The notes: generated from the sequence alone by a model not told the origin. A DNA stretch of 64,000 nt from Costus lasius (GCA_027563935.2 CM050454.1:3376001-3440000), one strand, 5' to 3'; shown: positions 22,871-34,833, counted from the stretch's first letter. A program made the numbers and translations.

Positions 22871-25800
22871 TCACATGTAAAGTCCGTCCGGCACACCTTC
22901 CTTCTTCTTAAACATTACTTTCTCTTTGGCCTTTTTGAAGTCGGCATGGGTAACCTAAAGAGATGCAATTTCAATTTACTTCCATACATAGCTGAAACAT
23001 GGAAACCCAGGAAGATAAAGACAAAGAATTTACATTGATTAACAGATTGATTTAAGTTAACGAGTACATTGAGCATTGCATATTAAAGAAGATTACGAAG
23101 CATTTGTTTTCCCATAAACAGTTGGCAGAATTGTCCCATTCAGGTCTCAAAGTAATAGGGCTTTATCACATCTTCATTTTCTCAACATCAGTCTCAGCCA
23201 GCCCAAGGGTTAGAGAGGAAATTGGCAGATATGGGAGGACTGGCCACAATAAAGGGTCTATTAACATTTAATTTCTGAACTCAGCTTTGTGGCTTTACCA
23301 TGTCCTTTCAATTTTATATGTGCATGAAAAAGCTACGGACCTGACAGTTAGCACTAAGCAATCTCAAACCTGAATCAAGGTGATTCAGGGCAAGAGATAG
23401 AGAAGGGAGGTAGGGAAAAAAGAGAAGGATACAGAGAGAGGACCCAACCTTGAGAGGGACTGAAGGGGAATAGAGAGTAGACATCGGATAGAGAAAAATA
23501 CCAAAGGCGTGTAGTCATCGGTAATTCATTAATCAAAGTATGGTTTTCATTACAAGTTAAGACTTTATAAAGGCTTCAACCATACCTCATCAAAACTCCC
23601 TACAAACCACAAGCATGCTAAAACTACTATGGCTAACACAGTATTACAATGATTATAGTTTACAACACATCATTTTCTCCCACCAAATAGAATTTAACCT
23701 CATAGACAATATTTAATACCTACTATCAATGCCCAAAAAGGAAAATTGTGGATCATAATCTCCATTTTGATTTTCTTTTTTTAAAAAATTGCTATTCTAT
23801 GAATTTGTGCCATATTTTTTCTATTTTTTGTCAGACACAATAGTTTATGTTTTTTGAAAAATTTCACCTTATGCAAGTGTGATCAAGAGAGCATTGATCA
23901 GATTTCTCACTATGCCCCCATGATTTGGATTGTGAGCCTCAATTAAACCGGAAGAAAGTAGAGTTTAAACCGGAAGAAAGTAGAGTGGTGGTGGAGACTG
24001 CAGCGGATTTGTTACGACCGTGACAATACCTCTAAGGCCTGAATGGTCCTCTCAGACTGTCCATTAGTCTGCGGGTGATAAGCCGCACTGAACCGCAGTT
24101 CAGTTCCCAAAGCCTTCTGTAAACTAACCCAGAACCGAGATGTGAATCGTGGGTTTCTGTCAGAAATAATACTGGCAGGAACCCCATGTAGCCGTACAAT
24201 CTCCTGACAATACAGCCTTGCCAGCTTATCCATCGAATAAGTCTTTCTAATAGGCAAGAAGTGGGCTGACTTGGTCAAACGGTCAACGATTATCCAGATC
24301 GAGTCATGGCTTGTGCGCGACCTAGGAAGATCCGTCACGAAGTCCATGGTAATGTGTTCCCACTTCCACTCCGGAATAGGAATACTCTGTAAGAGCCCAG
24401 AAGGTTTCTTATGTTAAATTTTCACTTGTTGGCATACCAGACATCGCCCGACATACTCTGCCACATCTCTTTTCATGTCTTCCCACCAATAAGATTTTCG
24501 AAGGTCTCTGTACATCTTAGTGGCACCAGGGTGTACTGCAAATCTGGACTTATGTGCTTCTTCCATTAATTCATCTTTAACTATCTCGGGCACACATAGG
24601 CGGTTCTGACATCTGATCACACCCTGATCATCCTGGGTAAATTCTTCTCTCTTGCCCTTTGCGATGATAGACTGCAGGTACCAATCATTTGGTTGCGCCT
24701 CAATAATCTTCTGCACCATAGGGGACTGTGTCATCATCACGGCCAAACAACCATGCTCAATGGGGCACACAATTTCAACACATAAATCTGCCATCTGTTG
24801 TGCTAATTCAGTCGGTGTTACTCGCAAGTGAGCTAACACCCCTGCAGTCTTCCTACTTAGGGCGTCTGCGATAACATTGGCCTTACCCGAGTGGTAATTA
24901 AGCGTACAGTCATAGTCTTTGTGAAATTTCACCCATCTTCGCTGCCTTATATTTAATTCCTTCTGAGAAAACAAGTACTTCAGGTTTTGGTGATCCGCGA
25001 AGATTTCGAATGTCACACATTCTTCATCTTGGGTAAACACTTCTCGTTTAATGACATCCATTGCTAACTTTCTACTATTGCTATGGTAATTAATTTAATG
25101 CTTCGCAAGAATTATCTTAAAAGAGCCTTATTGATCTTCTTTGTCAAGCATATTCTACAAGAATTAGCATCACGCTGGTCTTTAACTACTACACGTATCT
25201 ATCCAATAACGTCGCTAAGAGAGTTACATTTTACCACCCTTATGAGAATAAGACTAGTTGGCACTCGACTTGTCTCGTAGCCTCGCACTAAGGCGTTTAC
25301 ATAGATGCAAGAAAAGACATCCCCACCGCTGGATGTATAGTAGAAACATCTTTAATAGATAAGATACATGACATGCAGTAAAACTGACTAATACACAAAG
25401 TAATTGATTCCCTTATCATGGCACAACTGGGGCCCACCCTAGGTTTTGTAACCCTACTCTCCCAGATTTTCTTCGTCACTGGAGCCTTCTGTTTCGGGTA
25501 ATATGGAAAAATCATTAATCTCCTCATCAGATGAGGACGAGTTGATGGCTTGTTTCCATATAACCATGTTTGGTGTTTCACTAAATTTGCAGTAATAGTT
25601 CTCGTTAGGATCTATATTGTAGTATTCCGGCCTTAAAGATATATGTTCCAGGTAGTATGCTTCGTTGTATATATCAAGGAAGTGCCGGTTTGGCTCTACC
25701 AAATCATACAAGCCATCAACTCGTCCTCATCTGATGAGGAGATTAATGATTTTTCCATATTACCCGAAACAGAAGGCTCCACTGACGAAGAAAATCTGGG

Positions 25801-28800
25801 AGAGTAGGGTTACAAAACCTAGGGTGAGCCCAGTTGTGCCATGATAAGGGAATCAATTACTTTGTGTATTAGTCAGTTTTACTGCATGTCATGTATCTTA
25901 TCTATTAAAGATGTTTCTACTATACATCCAGCGGTGGGGATGTCTTTTCTTGCATCTATGTAAACGCCTTAGTGCGAGGCTACGAGACAAGTCGAGTGCC
26001 AACTAGTCTTATTCTCATAAGGGTGGTAAAATGTAACTCTCTTAGCGACGTTATTGGATAGATACGTGTAGTAGTTAAAGACCAGCGTGATGCTAATTCT
26101 TGTAGAATATGCTTGACAAAGAAGATCAATAAGGCTCTTTTAAGATAATTCTTGCGAAGCATTAAATTAATTACAATAACAATAGTAGAAAGTTAGCAAT
26201 GGATGTCATTAAACGAGAAGTGTTTACCCAAGAGGAAGAATGTGTGACATTCGAAATCTTCGCGGATCACCAAAACCTGAAGTACTTGTTTTCTCAGAAG
26301 GAATTAAATATAAGGCAGCGAAGATGGGTGAAATTTCACAAAGACTATGACTGTACGCTTAATTACCACCCGGGTAAGGCCAATGTTATCGCAGACGCCC
26401 TAAGTAGGAAGACTGCAGGGGTGTTAGCTCACTTGCGAGTAACACCGACTGAATTAGCACAACATATGGCAGATTTATGTGTTGAAATTGTGTGCCCCAC
26501 TGAGCATGGTTGTTTGGCCGTGATGATGACACAGTCCCCTATGGTGCAGAAGATTATTGAGGCACAACCAAATGATTGGTACCTGCAGTCTATCATCGCA
26601 AAGGGCAAGAGAGAAGAATTTACCCAGGATGATCAGGGTGTGATCAGATGTCAGAACCGCCTATATGTGCCCGAGATAGTTAAAGATGAATTAATGGAAG
26701 AAGCACATAAGTCCAGATTTGCAGTACACCCTGGTGCCACTAAGATGTATAGAGACCTTCGAAAATCTTATTGGTGGGAAGACATGAAAAGAGATGTGGC
26801 AGAGTATGTCGGGCGATGTCTGGTATGCCAACAAGTGAAAATTTAACATAAGAAACCTTCTGGGCTCTTACAGAGTATTCCTATTCCGGAGTGGAAGTGG
26901 GAACACATTACCATGGACTTCGTGACGGATCTTCCTAGGTCGCGCACAAGCCATGACTCGATCTGGATAATCGTTGACCGTTTGACCAAGTCAGCCCACT
27001 TCTTGCCTATTAGAAAGACTTATTCGATGGATAAGCTGGCAAGGCTGTATTGTCAGGAGATTGTACGGCTACATGGGGTTCCTGCCAGTATTATTTCTGA
27101 CAGAAACCCACGATTCACATCTCGGTTCTGGGTTAGTTTACAGAAGGCTTTGGGAACTGAACTGCGGTTCAGTACGGCTTAAAACCCGCAGACTGATGGA
27201 CATTCTGAGAGGACCATTCAGGCCTTAGAGGACATGCTTCGAGCCATCACTTTGGACTTCACGGATGGTTGGGAGTGTCATCTTCACTTAGTGGAATTTG
27301 CGTACAATAATAGTTATCATTCGGCGATCCAGATGACACCTTTCGAGGCTTTGTACGGTAGGAAGTGTAGATCTCCGGTGCTATGGGACGAAGCAGGTGA
27401 AAGCCGTGTGTTGGGACCGGCTATGTTAGCACTTGATGCCGAGAGAGTTCAGATTATTAGACGGAGATTATTAGCTGCCAAAGTCGACAAAAGAGTTACG
27501 CAGACAAGAGACGGCGCCCGCTTAAATTTGATGTCAGTGACCACGTGTTCCTTCGGATTTCTCCGAAGAAGGGTACGACTAGATTCGGGTATGCTGGTAA
27601 GTTAGCCCGAGGTATATGGGTCCTTTCGAGATACTGGAGAGAGTTGGACCCGTCGCATACCGCTTAGCACTTCCACCGATGTACTCTTATATCCATCCGG
27701 TGTTCCACATATCCATGTTACGTAAGTACATCGCGGATCCATCTCATGTGTTGAGCCATGGTACAGTTCATGTCCAAGAAGATGCCACGTATGCCGAGAT
27801 GCCTGTATAGATCTTAGAACGCAAAGAACACAAACTGAAAAATAAGGTAATCAGTCTGATTAAAGTCAAATGGAGACACCACCCTGAGAGTGAGGCTACT
27901 TGGGAGCGCGAGGACAAATTTATGAAGAAACATCTGGATCTGTTTCCCGAGATGGAGTTAGACGAATGATTTATGTACGAGTGACTGTCGTATTACTAAT
28001 TCTGTAATTCTGTTTAAGTACCATTAATGAATTTGTTTTGATTTTAATGACCAAATTCTTTTGAAGATGGATATAATGTTACGACCGTGACATAAGACGA
28101 CAAAAGAGAAGTGTAAAAGGGGAATAAAATATTAATTTAGTCTGGTTGATGGGATTGGTACGACATGTCACTGTGCCATGTGACCGAACCCATGCCTTGT
28201 TGTTTCACTCGTGACCTACTTTCCTTCTCTATTACTCCTCCCCCAGCCGCTCATATTCGTCTTCACCGAGCAAGCACCGAACGAACACAGCTCTTCACCT
28301 TCGCTCGCGTCTCCTTCCTCTTGAGCCTCCACCTGTGTCTGACGATCGCTCCGGCAAGCTCCTTCGCCGGCGTCGACGAAGCCGAAGCCCTAGACCTGTG
28401 AACTGATTTTTGGCGTCGTTCCTTTTCTCCGCTAGTGTGGCTGGTGTGGTGGCGGACGCGGAGTGCGCGGATGCTGTGAGTCCGGCGAGTCTTCCCCTCG
28501 CCTCTTCCAGCGCCGGCGACTGCTCCCTTCTCCTCCTGCGACGTTCCCCAAGGTTGATCCGCAGCCCTTCCTCGCCAATTCATCCGACGGTTAGGGTTTT
28601 GGACGGCAACGCACCAGACGTGACTTCCAGCGACGTTGCACCTTCTCCGACGACCCTCTGTGCTCGTCTTTGGTCTCTGACAAACAACGAGTCTTTCCCC
28701 TCTGTTTTCCGGCAGTTTGCGAACTCCGGCGAACTTTCCGGCGACACTGTAGCGGCGGCGCTACTGTTCCGGTGAACATCGATTTTCGTGCTGACAACTC

Positions 28801-31800
28801 GGTTACGTGCACGTGGTTGGTTCTTGCGTATCCCGACTTCCGGTGGTGATTATTCGTTCGCACGAGGCTGCGAACTATGTTAATACCCGAACCCCCTTCG
28901 TATACGAGTAAACGAATGCATGCGTAAACCGAACCTGGATCTGGACATAAATACCTGACAAACTTGGATTAACATGTTAACTAGTAATTACGATTAAAAT
29001 GGATTAAATGGAATATTGTGGGCTTATACCTTGATTAACCTGCTAGGAACTGTTGATTGACTACGTACGTCTGGTTGAATCTATATTTTTCTGTACGTCT
29101 GCATCTGAGGTAGGGATTCTACCTCCGTTCTTTGTTACGGTGCCAACCGCATGTGTAGTTAGCGGCACCTCCCTTATTGCTGATTATCACTGTTGATTAC
29201 TGTTCTAACTCATGTTCTGCTCTGAGTACATTCCTGTTGACATAACCTGTTGAATGAAACACGGTATGAGTATTTTGTTCTTGCATGTTTATTGGTAGTT
29301 GGTAGATGGTATGAGTTCTATATATGTACATTGAGGATTGAATGTCTAGCGATAGACATGTCGATATACCTCAGATACTGCCTGTGAGATTTCTGTTGAG
29401 ACGGTGTGTGATCGTCTCTGACCGAGAGAGTCCGATGTTATGGGCTTGAGGTCTGTTATCAGCCCAATGAGGGGTTGTACTGAGTGTAGGACGCTACACT
29501 AGCGGGCTGTCGACGGACAGTCGTCTCTACTGTTCGGGGAGCCATCAGTAGGGAGCACTCTATTTTATAGAGTTGCGGGTCGTGGACCACTGCTGTACCA
29601 GCTCCCAGTTTTTATCTGTGTATAAGGACATATATATTGATACGTATTTGAGATTTGATTATACTCTATATACTCAGATAGAGTCTTGGTTGTATTCTGG
29701 TAATTCCTTATATCTGATCATGCACCATATACTTTGTGATATCCCTACTTAGCCTCCGGCTAACCCCCCTTTGGTTTGCCTCCAGGTTCAGGCGCGGCTC
29801 CACCTGGAGCAGAGTAGATAGTTAGTAGTTTGACCACCAGTCTGGGTGGGTTGTGATGCATATTAGTCTGTTGTTATATTATGTTATGTTGTTTGACTTT
29901 TTGACCGCTGCGTCGGTCTTGTTATCTGTTGGTTTGGTTGACCGCTGCGCCGGTCTATATATTTTTATCTGTCGGTGTTGTATTATGGATATTCGGGGCC
30001 GGGCTGGCCCTTGTTATGTTATTTTATTCAGTCTGTACCTTTCGGTTGTCATGATTGATTTGACAGGTACAGTGTTGTGCGTCCCGAGGTCCGGGATTCC
30101 CGACGCGGGTTCCGGGTGGATTTTGGGGCGTAACAGGATTAGCCTTGCACAATGAAGATGACAATACTTGTTGCTAACAGCTAATGTACAAAAAACAATG
30201 GACAACAATGGGAAAGGGGCTAGGAAGACAATTGTTCTATTCAAGCTCATGGAGGAGAACAAACTTGGCGATTCTGATAATGGCGATGTTAACAAGAGAG
30301 GAAAGCAACAACGAGGATGAGGAATGCAACTGCAAAAGGAAGTTGGTTCAAACTATGGAGCTCATAGCTGATGTGAGGTGGTCACAACAAGTACATGCAA
30401 ACCGCGACAAGAGCAGCACGCAAGCTAGTGGCAAGTAGGTGTTCTGCATTGCTATGAATGTTAGGAAGAAGGGGGGGTGGGTTGGGGGTTGTTGCTTTGG
30501 AAAGCTATGATGTCAGTTGGGGAATGCAATCTATTTTGAGGAGCAATTAGGGGGAAGGCGCGTATGCAAGGAAGAAGAGAACTGTAAGCAGCAAATCAAG
30601 TTAGGCACTAATACCACCTGATGCAAGCGAAGATAAAGAGAAAAGAGGTAGAGAGAGAGATATTGCTGGGCTAACAGGGAGGGAATCGGAGGAGAGATGA
30701 AATGGTCCACTTTCAAAGGAGTTAGAAGAGAAAGGAGATGCTAGACAGTGAAAGATACCACGGTAGATAACTAGTAATAATTAATCAAAGCCTAGTTTTT
30801 CATTACAATCTAATCCTTTCTATAGACTTTAACCATAACCCTCTACTAACCCACTACCATGCTAAACTAATACTGCTAACCTACTAACACTAATAAAATA
30901 ACTATAATTTACATCACGAGTAAGAAGCACAAATAGGGGCAACGACCTCCAATAAGGGTACACTTAGGTGATTAGCAACCAACAACAATGGCAGGACAAA
31001 CTTTCAATATTCTTTGATGACTCAATGTCCCTATAAAATAATAATGGATACGGAAAATTATCATTTTGTATAATTAATTTCAGAGGAAACATGAACATGC
31101 ATATCACTTAAGTTTTATAGAAGAAGTGGGTACTTCTAAGCAACTTTTTTCTCTCTGCAAGAGAAAGACATTGAATCAAAGTGTCCCACACAAGATAGAT
31201 TAATCACTTGGCATCAAAAGAAAGTATAGATTAGTGGCATCCTGATATTACATTATAAACTTTATAAATATCAAAAGCAAACAAAAGAAAAGCTACAACT
31301 ATATACTGCTAACTGATAAGTTGATAATCTTATTTCAGAAATGATAACTGGCCTTTGTAAGATAAAAATTGTAAAATACTTTTACTAAAGAACTTCTTAA
31401 AATAATTCTAATAAGTAAAAAAAGAGGAAGAGAAAAGATTAGTAAACCTCTCATTAATTTACCTTTCTGAAACAAGCAATACGAAGAGAATATAGTTCAC
31501 AATCCCTCTTATAATATGTGGACACTGATTTTGACAATGGAAACTATTTTAAAAAGAAATGCTTACATCCTTAAATAAAATTGGTGATTACCTTCATCCT
31601 ACGCTCTCTTAAAGCAAGCAAACCTGCCTCAGTACAGATAGCCTTGATATCAGCTCCCGAGAACTCGTCCTTAGTCATGACAAATTCTTCCAGGTTGACG
31701 TCATCTGCCAGTGTCATTTTGGAGGTATGTATCTAAAAGATTGATAAAGTTAGAATTTCAGCAAGAATCAAGAGATGAGATATAACTATAATTTGCCAAA

Positions 31801-34489
31801 CATATTCTATCTTTATTCATAAAACATAACAGGCCTGAAAAATGCGTCGCCTTGTTTTAATATCTGGAAGAGGGAACTCGATCTTCCTATCAATACGACC
31901 AGGCCGAAGCAAGGCTGGATCAAGACTTTCAATCCGGTTGGTCGCAAGAATAACCTTAACATCTCCCCTTGAGTCAAAACCATCTAGCTGGTTCAGTAGC
32001 TCCAACATGGTTCTTTGTATTTCACGCTCACCTCCAGAATGGGCATCATATCTTGAAATAACCAGAAAATTTAGTTAAGACAGGATTAATCATCTTTAAA
32101 TAGAAGATAAAAGGCCGAAAATCTTCAGAACTCGTTAAAATACCTTTTGGTGCCAACTGCATCAATCTCATCAATAAAAACAATTGAAGGAGAAAGTTCA
32201 TCCGCCACCCTGAACAATTCTCTAACAAGCTTTGGTCCATCACCCAAATATTTCTGAATCAATTCACTTCCAACAACACGCAAGAAAGTTGCTGAAGTTG
32301 AATTAGCTACAGCCTGCAATTAGAAAGTTGTTAAGTACTAGGAATAAGAGTTCTCTAGACCATCGTGAAGATGCCAAAAGATCCAATCTAGTTGCTGGCC
32401 ATAAAAGTTTCCCAGCAAGACTTGTTTGGTTTCTATGAATTGGCTACAAGCAGCAATTAGAAAACTGTCAAGTACTGGAATAAAAAGTTCTGTAGACCCT
32501 GGTGCAGATGCCAATAGATCTAATCGAGTTGCTGGGCATAAAGGTTGCTCTGTAAGACTTGTTTGCTTTCTAAAAGCAGAACTTTGATCACTCATACTAA
32601 AACGGGCCTCAGTTAAACTATGTCTCAAGTGACCATTGACATGTAGACAAAATCATAATTCACAGTCCTGGACTGGTAAGACATATAGAGGTAAATTAAC
32701 ATCTAAGTTCTATTTGTACCTTTTAATAATCATTCTCATTTCTCATACATATTTGAAATTGCAATACACGCTAATGGGCATGAAAATCTATATGAATAAT
32801 CAAAATTTGTAGAAATATATCTAGTGAACGAGAGTGAAAAGTTGAAGAATGAAAAAAAGAGCATATCTAATGGTCTACTATGTGGAAATTCATATGCTAA
32901 CATTCAATCAACAGCAGTTCTGAAATAAAAGAATGTCATTACCTTAGCAAGTAAGGTTTTACCCGTTCCTGGCTCACCATATAAGATGACTCCCTTTGGA
33001 GGCCGAATACCAATGTCTTCATAGAGCTCCGGATGGGTAAGAGGTAGTTCAACAGCTTCCTTAATTTCTTGGATTTGTGCATCTAAGCCACCAATATCAG
33101 CATATGATTCCAAAGGAGCTTTTTCAACTTTCATTACAGAAACCATAGGATCAACTTCATCTTGAAGTATTCCAACAACAGATAAAACCTGAAAAACATC
33201 CAGTCAACTACATAATCATCAAAAGAAACGCTACCTGTATCACAATAAAGAAAAATTATGGAGTGCTGTAATTACCATAAGCCAAGTAAAAAAACAAACA
33301 TGTATTCACACAAAAAAACAGATAATTGAAAATTACTGAAGAAAAAAAAAGATTATGAGAAAACGCAAGTGAACAAATTATACCACAATCAAATTAGTAA
33401 CTTAAGGACGGCCAGTACATAATATGATGCAAAGTCTTCTGCTTTGAAACACTACTGAACATGATGTAGATTAACTGATAAAAAACGACCACACCTATTC
33501 ATTCAACCTAATGTTGTCCATGTTTACTTAGTGTAGATATGGTAAAGAGAAGGAAAAAGGCCAACAAATAAACAGAATGATGGAACTGTTTCAACAAGCT
33601 AGGTATGAAACTCCTATCTTTCACAAACTTTCCCAAAATTAGTTCAGGTATCGTTAATAAAGGTAAAAACGTACATCAATTACTAGTCAAAGGTTTCAGA
33701 ATTCCCAGCATTGGATCATAAGAACACCAAGCATAGCATCAACTCCCCAGAAAAAAAAAGGACTCACTCGAAATCCTAAATCTATAACTAAATAATTTGA
33801 CCAAGCCTAGGTACCAGCAACACGCAGAAACAAACAGTTGCATTCAATTGCAACAACACTCACAAATTGGTAATATAATAAAACCACAGCTCGAATCCCA
33901 TCCATAGCAAAACAAACATTCGCCAATACCAAATCAGTCATCCAATTCACCAAGCCTATACGCAGAAATTAGATTAAAAAGGAAAACAAAACGAAGAAAT
34001 AAAACAGACCTTGTTGTGCATAAGGATTGCACAGCCGGGCTCCAGCTGATCTTTGTCGACGAAAGAGAGTATGCCTACGTAGTACTCCGGCCCGACCGAG
34101 GACGAGACGATGGCGTGGTTCTCGTCGATGAGCTCCTCGAGGTTTCCGACGCTCATCGGCGACCCCCGGAGGTCGTCGACCTTGGATATGTCCTCCTCGT
34201 TCTTCTCCTCCTGGGGGCGGAGGCGCTCCTGGTTGGCGACGAACTCCTCCTCCATGAGGAGGTAGTCCTTGATGCGCTCGAGCTTGAGGAGGCGGAGGCG
34301 GCACTTGGAGTGGGGCGTGACGGTGGGGATGCGGGCGGCGGCCTCGGGGCCCTTCTGCTTGCGCTGCTTCCGACCGACGCGGGACGGCGGCGCGGCCGGC
34401 TCGAACTTCTTCTCCTTCTTGTCGCCGTCGTGCTTGCGGTCGCCGGAGTGGCCCTGCTTCCCCATGCCGCCGGGGGTGCCCTGCCCCAT
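22871..34489 (-). CDS. RPT2: 26S proteasome regulatory subunit RPT2 (AAA ATPase)
   Basis: Subunit of the hexameric ATPase ring that unfolds substrates and opens the 20S proteasome gate. Six exons, minus strand: 34010-34489, 32943-33188, 32144-32313, 31835-32051, 31592-31732 and 22871-22954. These join in phase to 445 residues, the family length. The start MGQG fits N-myristoylation, as known for RPT2. Walker A GEPGTGKT lies at 231-238 and Walker B IVFIDE at 286-291, followed by the arginine-finger region ([11 protein letters not shown]). The C-terminus LYM is the gate-opening HbYX motif. It is encoded in the last exon, which a transposon-filled 8.6-kb intron separates from the rest. Intron 4 appears to start with GC instead of GT. 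All reading frames are intact, so the gene is probably functional. Confidence 0.95.
23381..23672 (-). repeat. 3' LTR of the TRIM-like element
   Basis: Aligns along its length with 30619-30916, most clearly over the ATTAATCAAAG and CATGCTAAA segments, with many substitutions. Confidence 0.7.
24029..25061 (-). pseudogene. Inverted copy of Ty3 RNase H-integrase fragment
   Basis: On the minus strand this reads RNase H ([27 protein letters not shown]), then the integrase zinc-finger region ([23 protein letters not shown]), a TAA stop after QQVKI, and the integrase catalytic core ([27 protein letters not shown]). It ends abruptly at the arm boundary. In this copy the integrase segment around [10 protein letters not shown] is open, whereas the other arm has a stop there. 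Five residues differ from the other arm in the first 215. Confidence 0.85.
25062..26198. other. Sequence of unknown origin captured inside the Ty3 element
   Basis: Between the two RNase H copies lies sequence without retrotransposon motifs. It is about 490 bp in each arm plus the loop. On the minus strand the loop and left arm contain an open frame of at least 85 codons (25454-25711, no ATG) with segments [20 protein letters not shown] and [19 protein letters not shown], ending in a stop. About 390 bp of non-coding sequence then leads to an ATG that opens the RNase H frame ([11 protein letters not shown]). The right arm repeats only the end of that frame. I do not recognise the protein. It could be a captured host gene end or part of an unrelated reverse-transcribing element. 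Confidence 0.5.
26199..27969 (+). pseudogene. Direct copy of Ty3 RNase H-integrase-chromodomain
   Basis: Contains RNase H, the HHCC-type integrase finger, the D,D,E core and a C-terminal chromodomain ([18 protein letters not shown]). Breaks: TAA at 26843-26845 (shared with the inverted copy, so older than the duplication), TAA at about 27179-27181 within the integrase core, a frameshift near 27479, another near 27605, and a TAG near 27808. No reverse transcriptase precedes it. It cannot give a working polyprotein. Confidence 0.88.
28077..30135 (+). repeat. 3' LTR of the rearranged Ty3 element
   Basis: 2059 bp, starting TGTTACGACCG and ending GGGGCGTAACA. It is preceded by the purine-rich GAAGATGGATATAA. 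Its first 16 bases equal the stub left at 24010-24025. Open frames in 28165-28775 are LTR sequence, not genes. Confidence 0.85.
30619..30916 (-). repeat. 5' LTR of the TRIM-like element
   Basis: 298 bp with TGATG/CATCA ends. The primer-binding site lies immediately to its left. Confidence 0.7.
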
Positions 34490-34833
34490 GGATCCTAGGG
34501 TTTCGAGGGTTGCGAGATGCAAGGAGGAGTAGCAAGGATGAATTGGGAATTTGGACAGCGGTTGAATTGAAGCGAAGCTTTGGTCTCTTAACAAGCACAC
34601 GAGGTGAGACTTGAGTTGAAGCGAAGGAGGCACCTCCGGAAACCGTGTAAATCAAAATTTTTAATATAAAAAAATATTTTTATTATAAAATAGTGGTTTT
34701 AGATTTTTTTTTTGGTTTTTCTATGACATTAATATAAATTAATATTATATCAAATAAAATAGAATGAACACTGGTCTGCTTTACTAAGCTCAACAATTAG
34801 TGACCTTAGAAGTTCAACATAAGCTACGCCTAG
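34490..34833 (-). promoter_or_regulatory. RPT2 leader and proximal promoter
   Basis: The GC-rich leader next to the ATG changes to AT-rich sequence beyond 34650. The solo LTR insertion at 34834 lies about 345 bp upstream of the start codon, so promoter sequences may partly be LTR-derived. Confidence 0.4.

Larger units (their letters stand above)
24029..27231. repeat. 1.52-kb inverted repeat with 160-bp loop
   Basis: Left arm 24029-25550 and right arm 25711-27231 are reverse complements, with position sums constant at 51260 or 51261 (one 1-bp indel). Most sequence is about 99% identical, with a cluster of five differences in the outermost 65 bp. The inner arm edges carry the self-complementary CCTCATC/GATGAGG motif. 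RPT2 pre-mRNA containing this would fold into a very long hairpin. Confidence 0.93.
24010..30135 (+). mobile_element. Rearranged palindromic Ty3 (chromodomain) element
   Basis: A 6.1-kb insertion bounded by TGTTACG and CGTAACA with an exact 5-bp duplication GGATT (24005-24009, 30136-30140). Order: only the first 16 bases of the 5' LTR (TGTTACGACCGTGACA), then an inverted copy of an RNase H-integrase segment, a 160-bp loop, the direct copy of the same segment, the rest of integrase with a chromodomain, and a 2059-bp 3' LTR. Gag, protease and reverse transcriptase are missing. Because ends and target duplication are intact, the unit seems to have integrated already rearranged, or to have lost its left half later. 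The integrase and chromodomain type suggests the Tekay/Del chromovirus lineage. Confidence 0.85.
23381..30916 (-). mobile_element. Old small LTR element (TRIM-like) in RPT2 intron 5
   Basis: Two diverged direct repeats (23381-23672 and 30619-30916, 292 and 298 bp) both begin TGAT and end CATCA. On the minus strand, TGGTATTAGTGCC (about 30605-30617) lies beside the right LTR and resembles the initiator-tRNA-Met primer site with two changes. The purine tract GGTGGGAGAAAA lies just inside the left LTR (about 23673-23684). After removing the younger Ty3 insertion, only about 800 bp of interior remains, with no recognisable protein, so it is non-autonomous. Flanking 5-mers (CAAGG, CGAGT) match only partly, as expected for an old insertion. 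Confidence 0.72.

Noticed and set aside
25062..26198. Definite endogenous pararetrovirus fragment
   Set aside because: The layout of a reading-frame end, a non-coding gap and a new start is suggestive, but no diagnostic motif or tRNA primer site was seen; left as unknown.
28165..28863. Open frames of about 80-120 codons inside 28.1-28.9 kb
   Set aside because: They lie within the 2.06-kb LTR and have no domain; they are best explained as LTR sequence.
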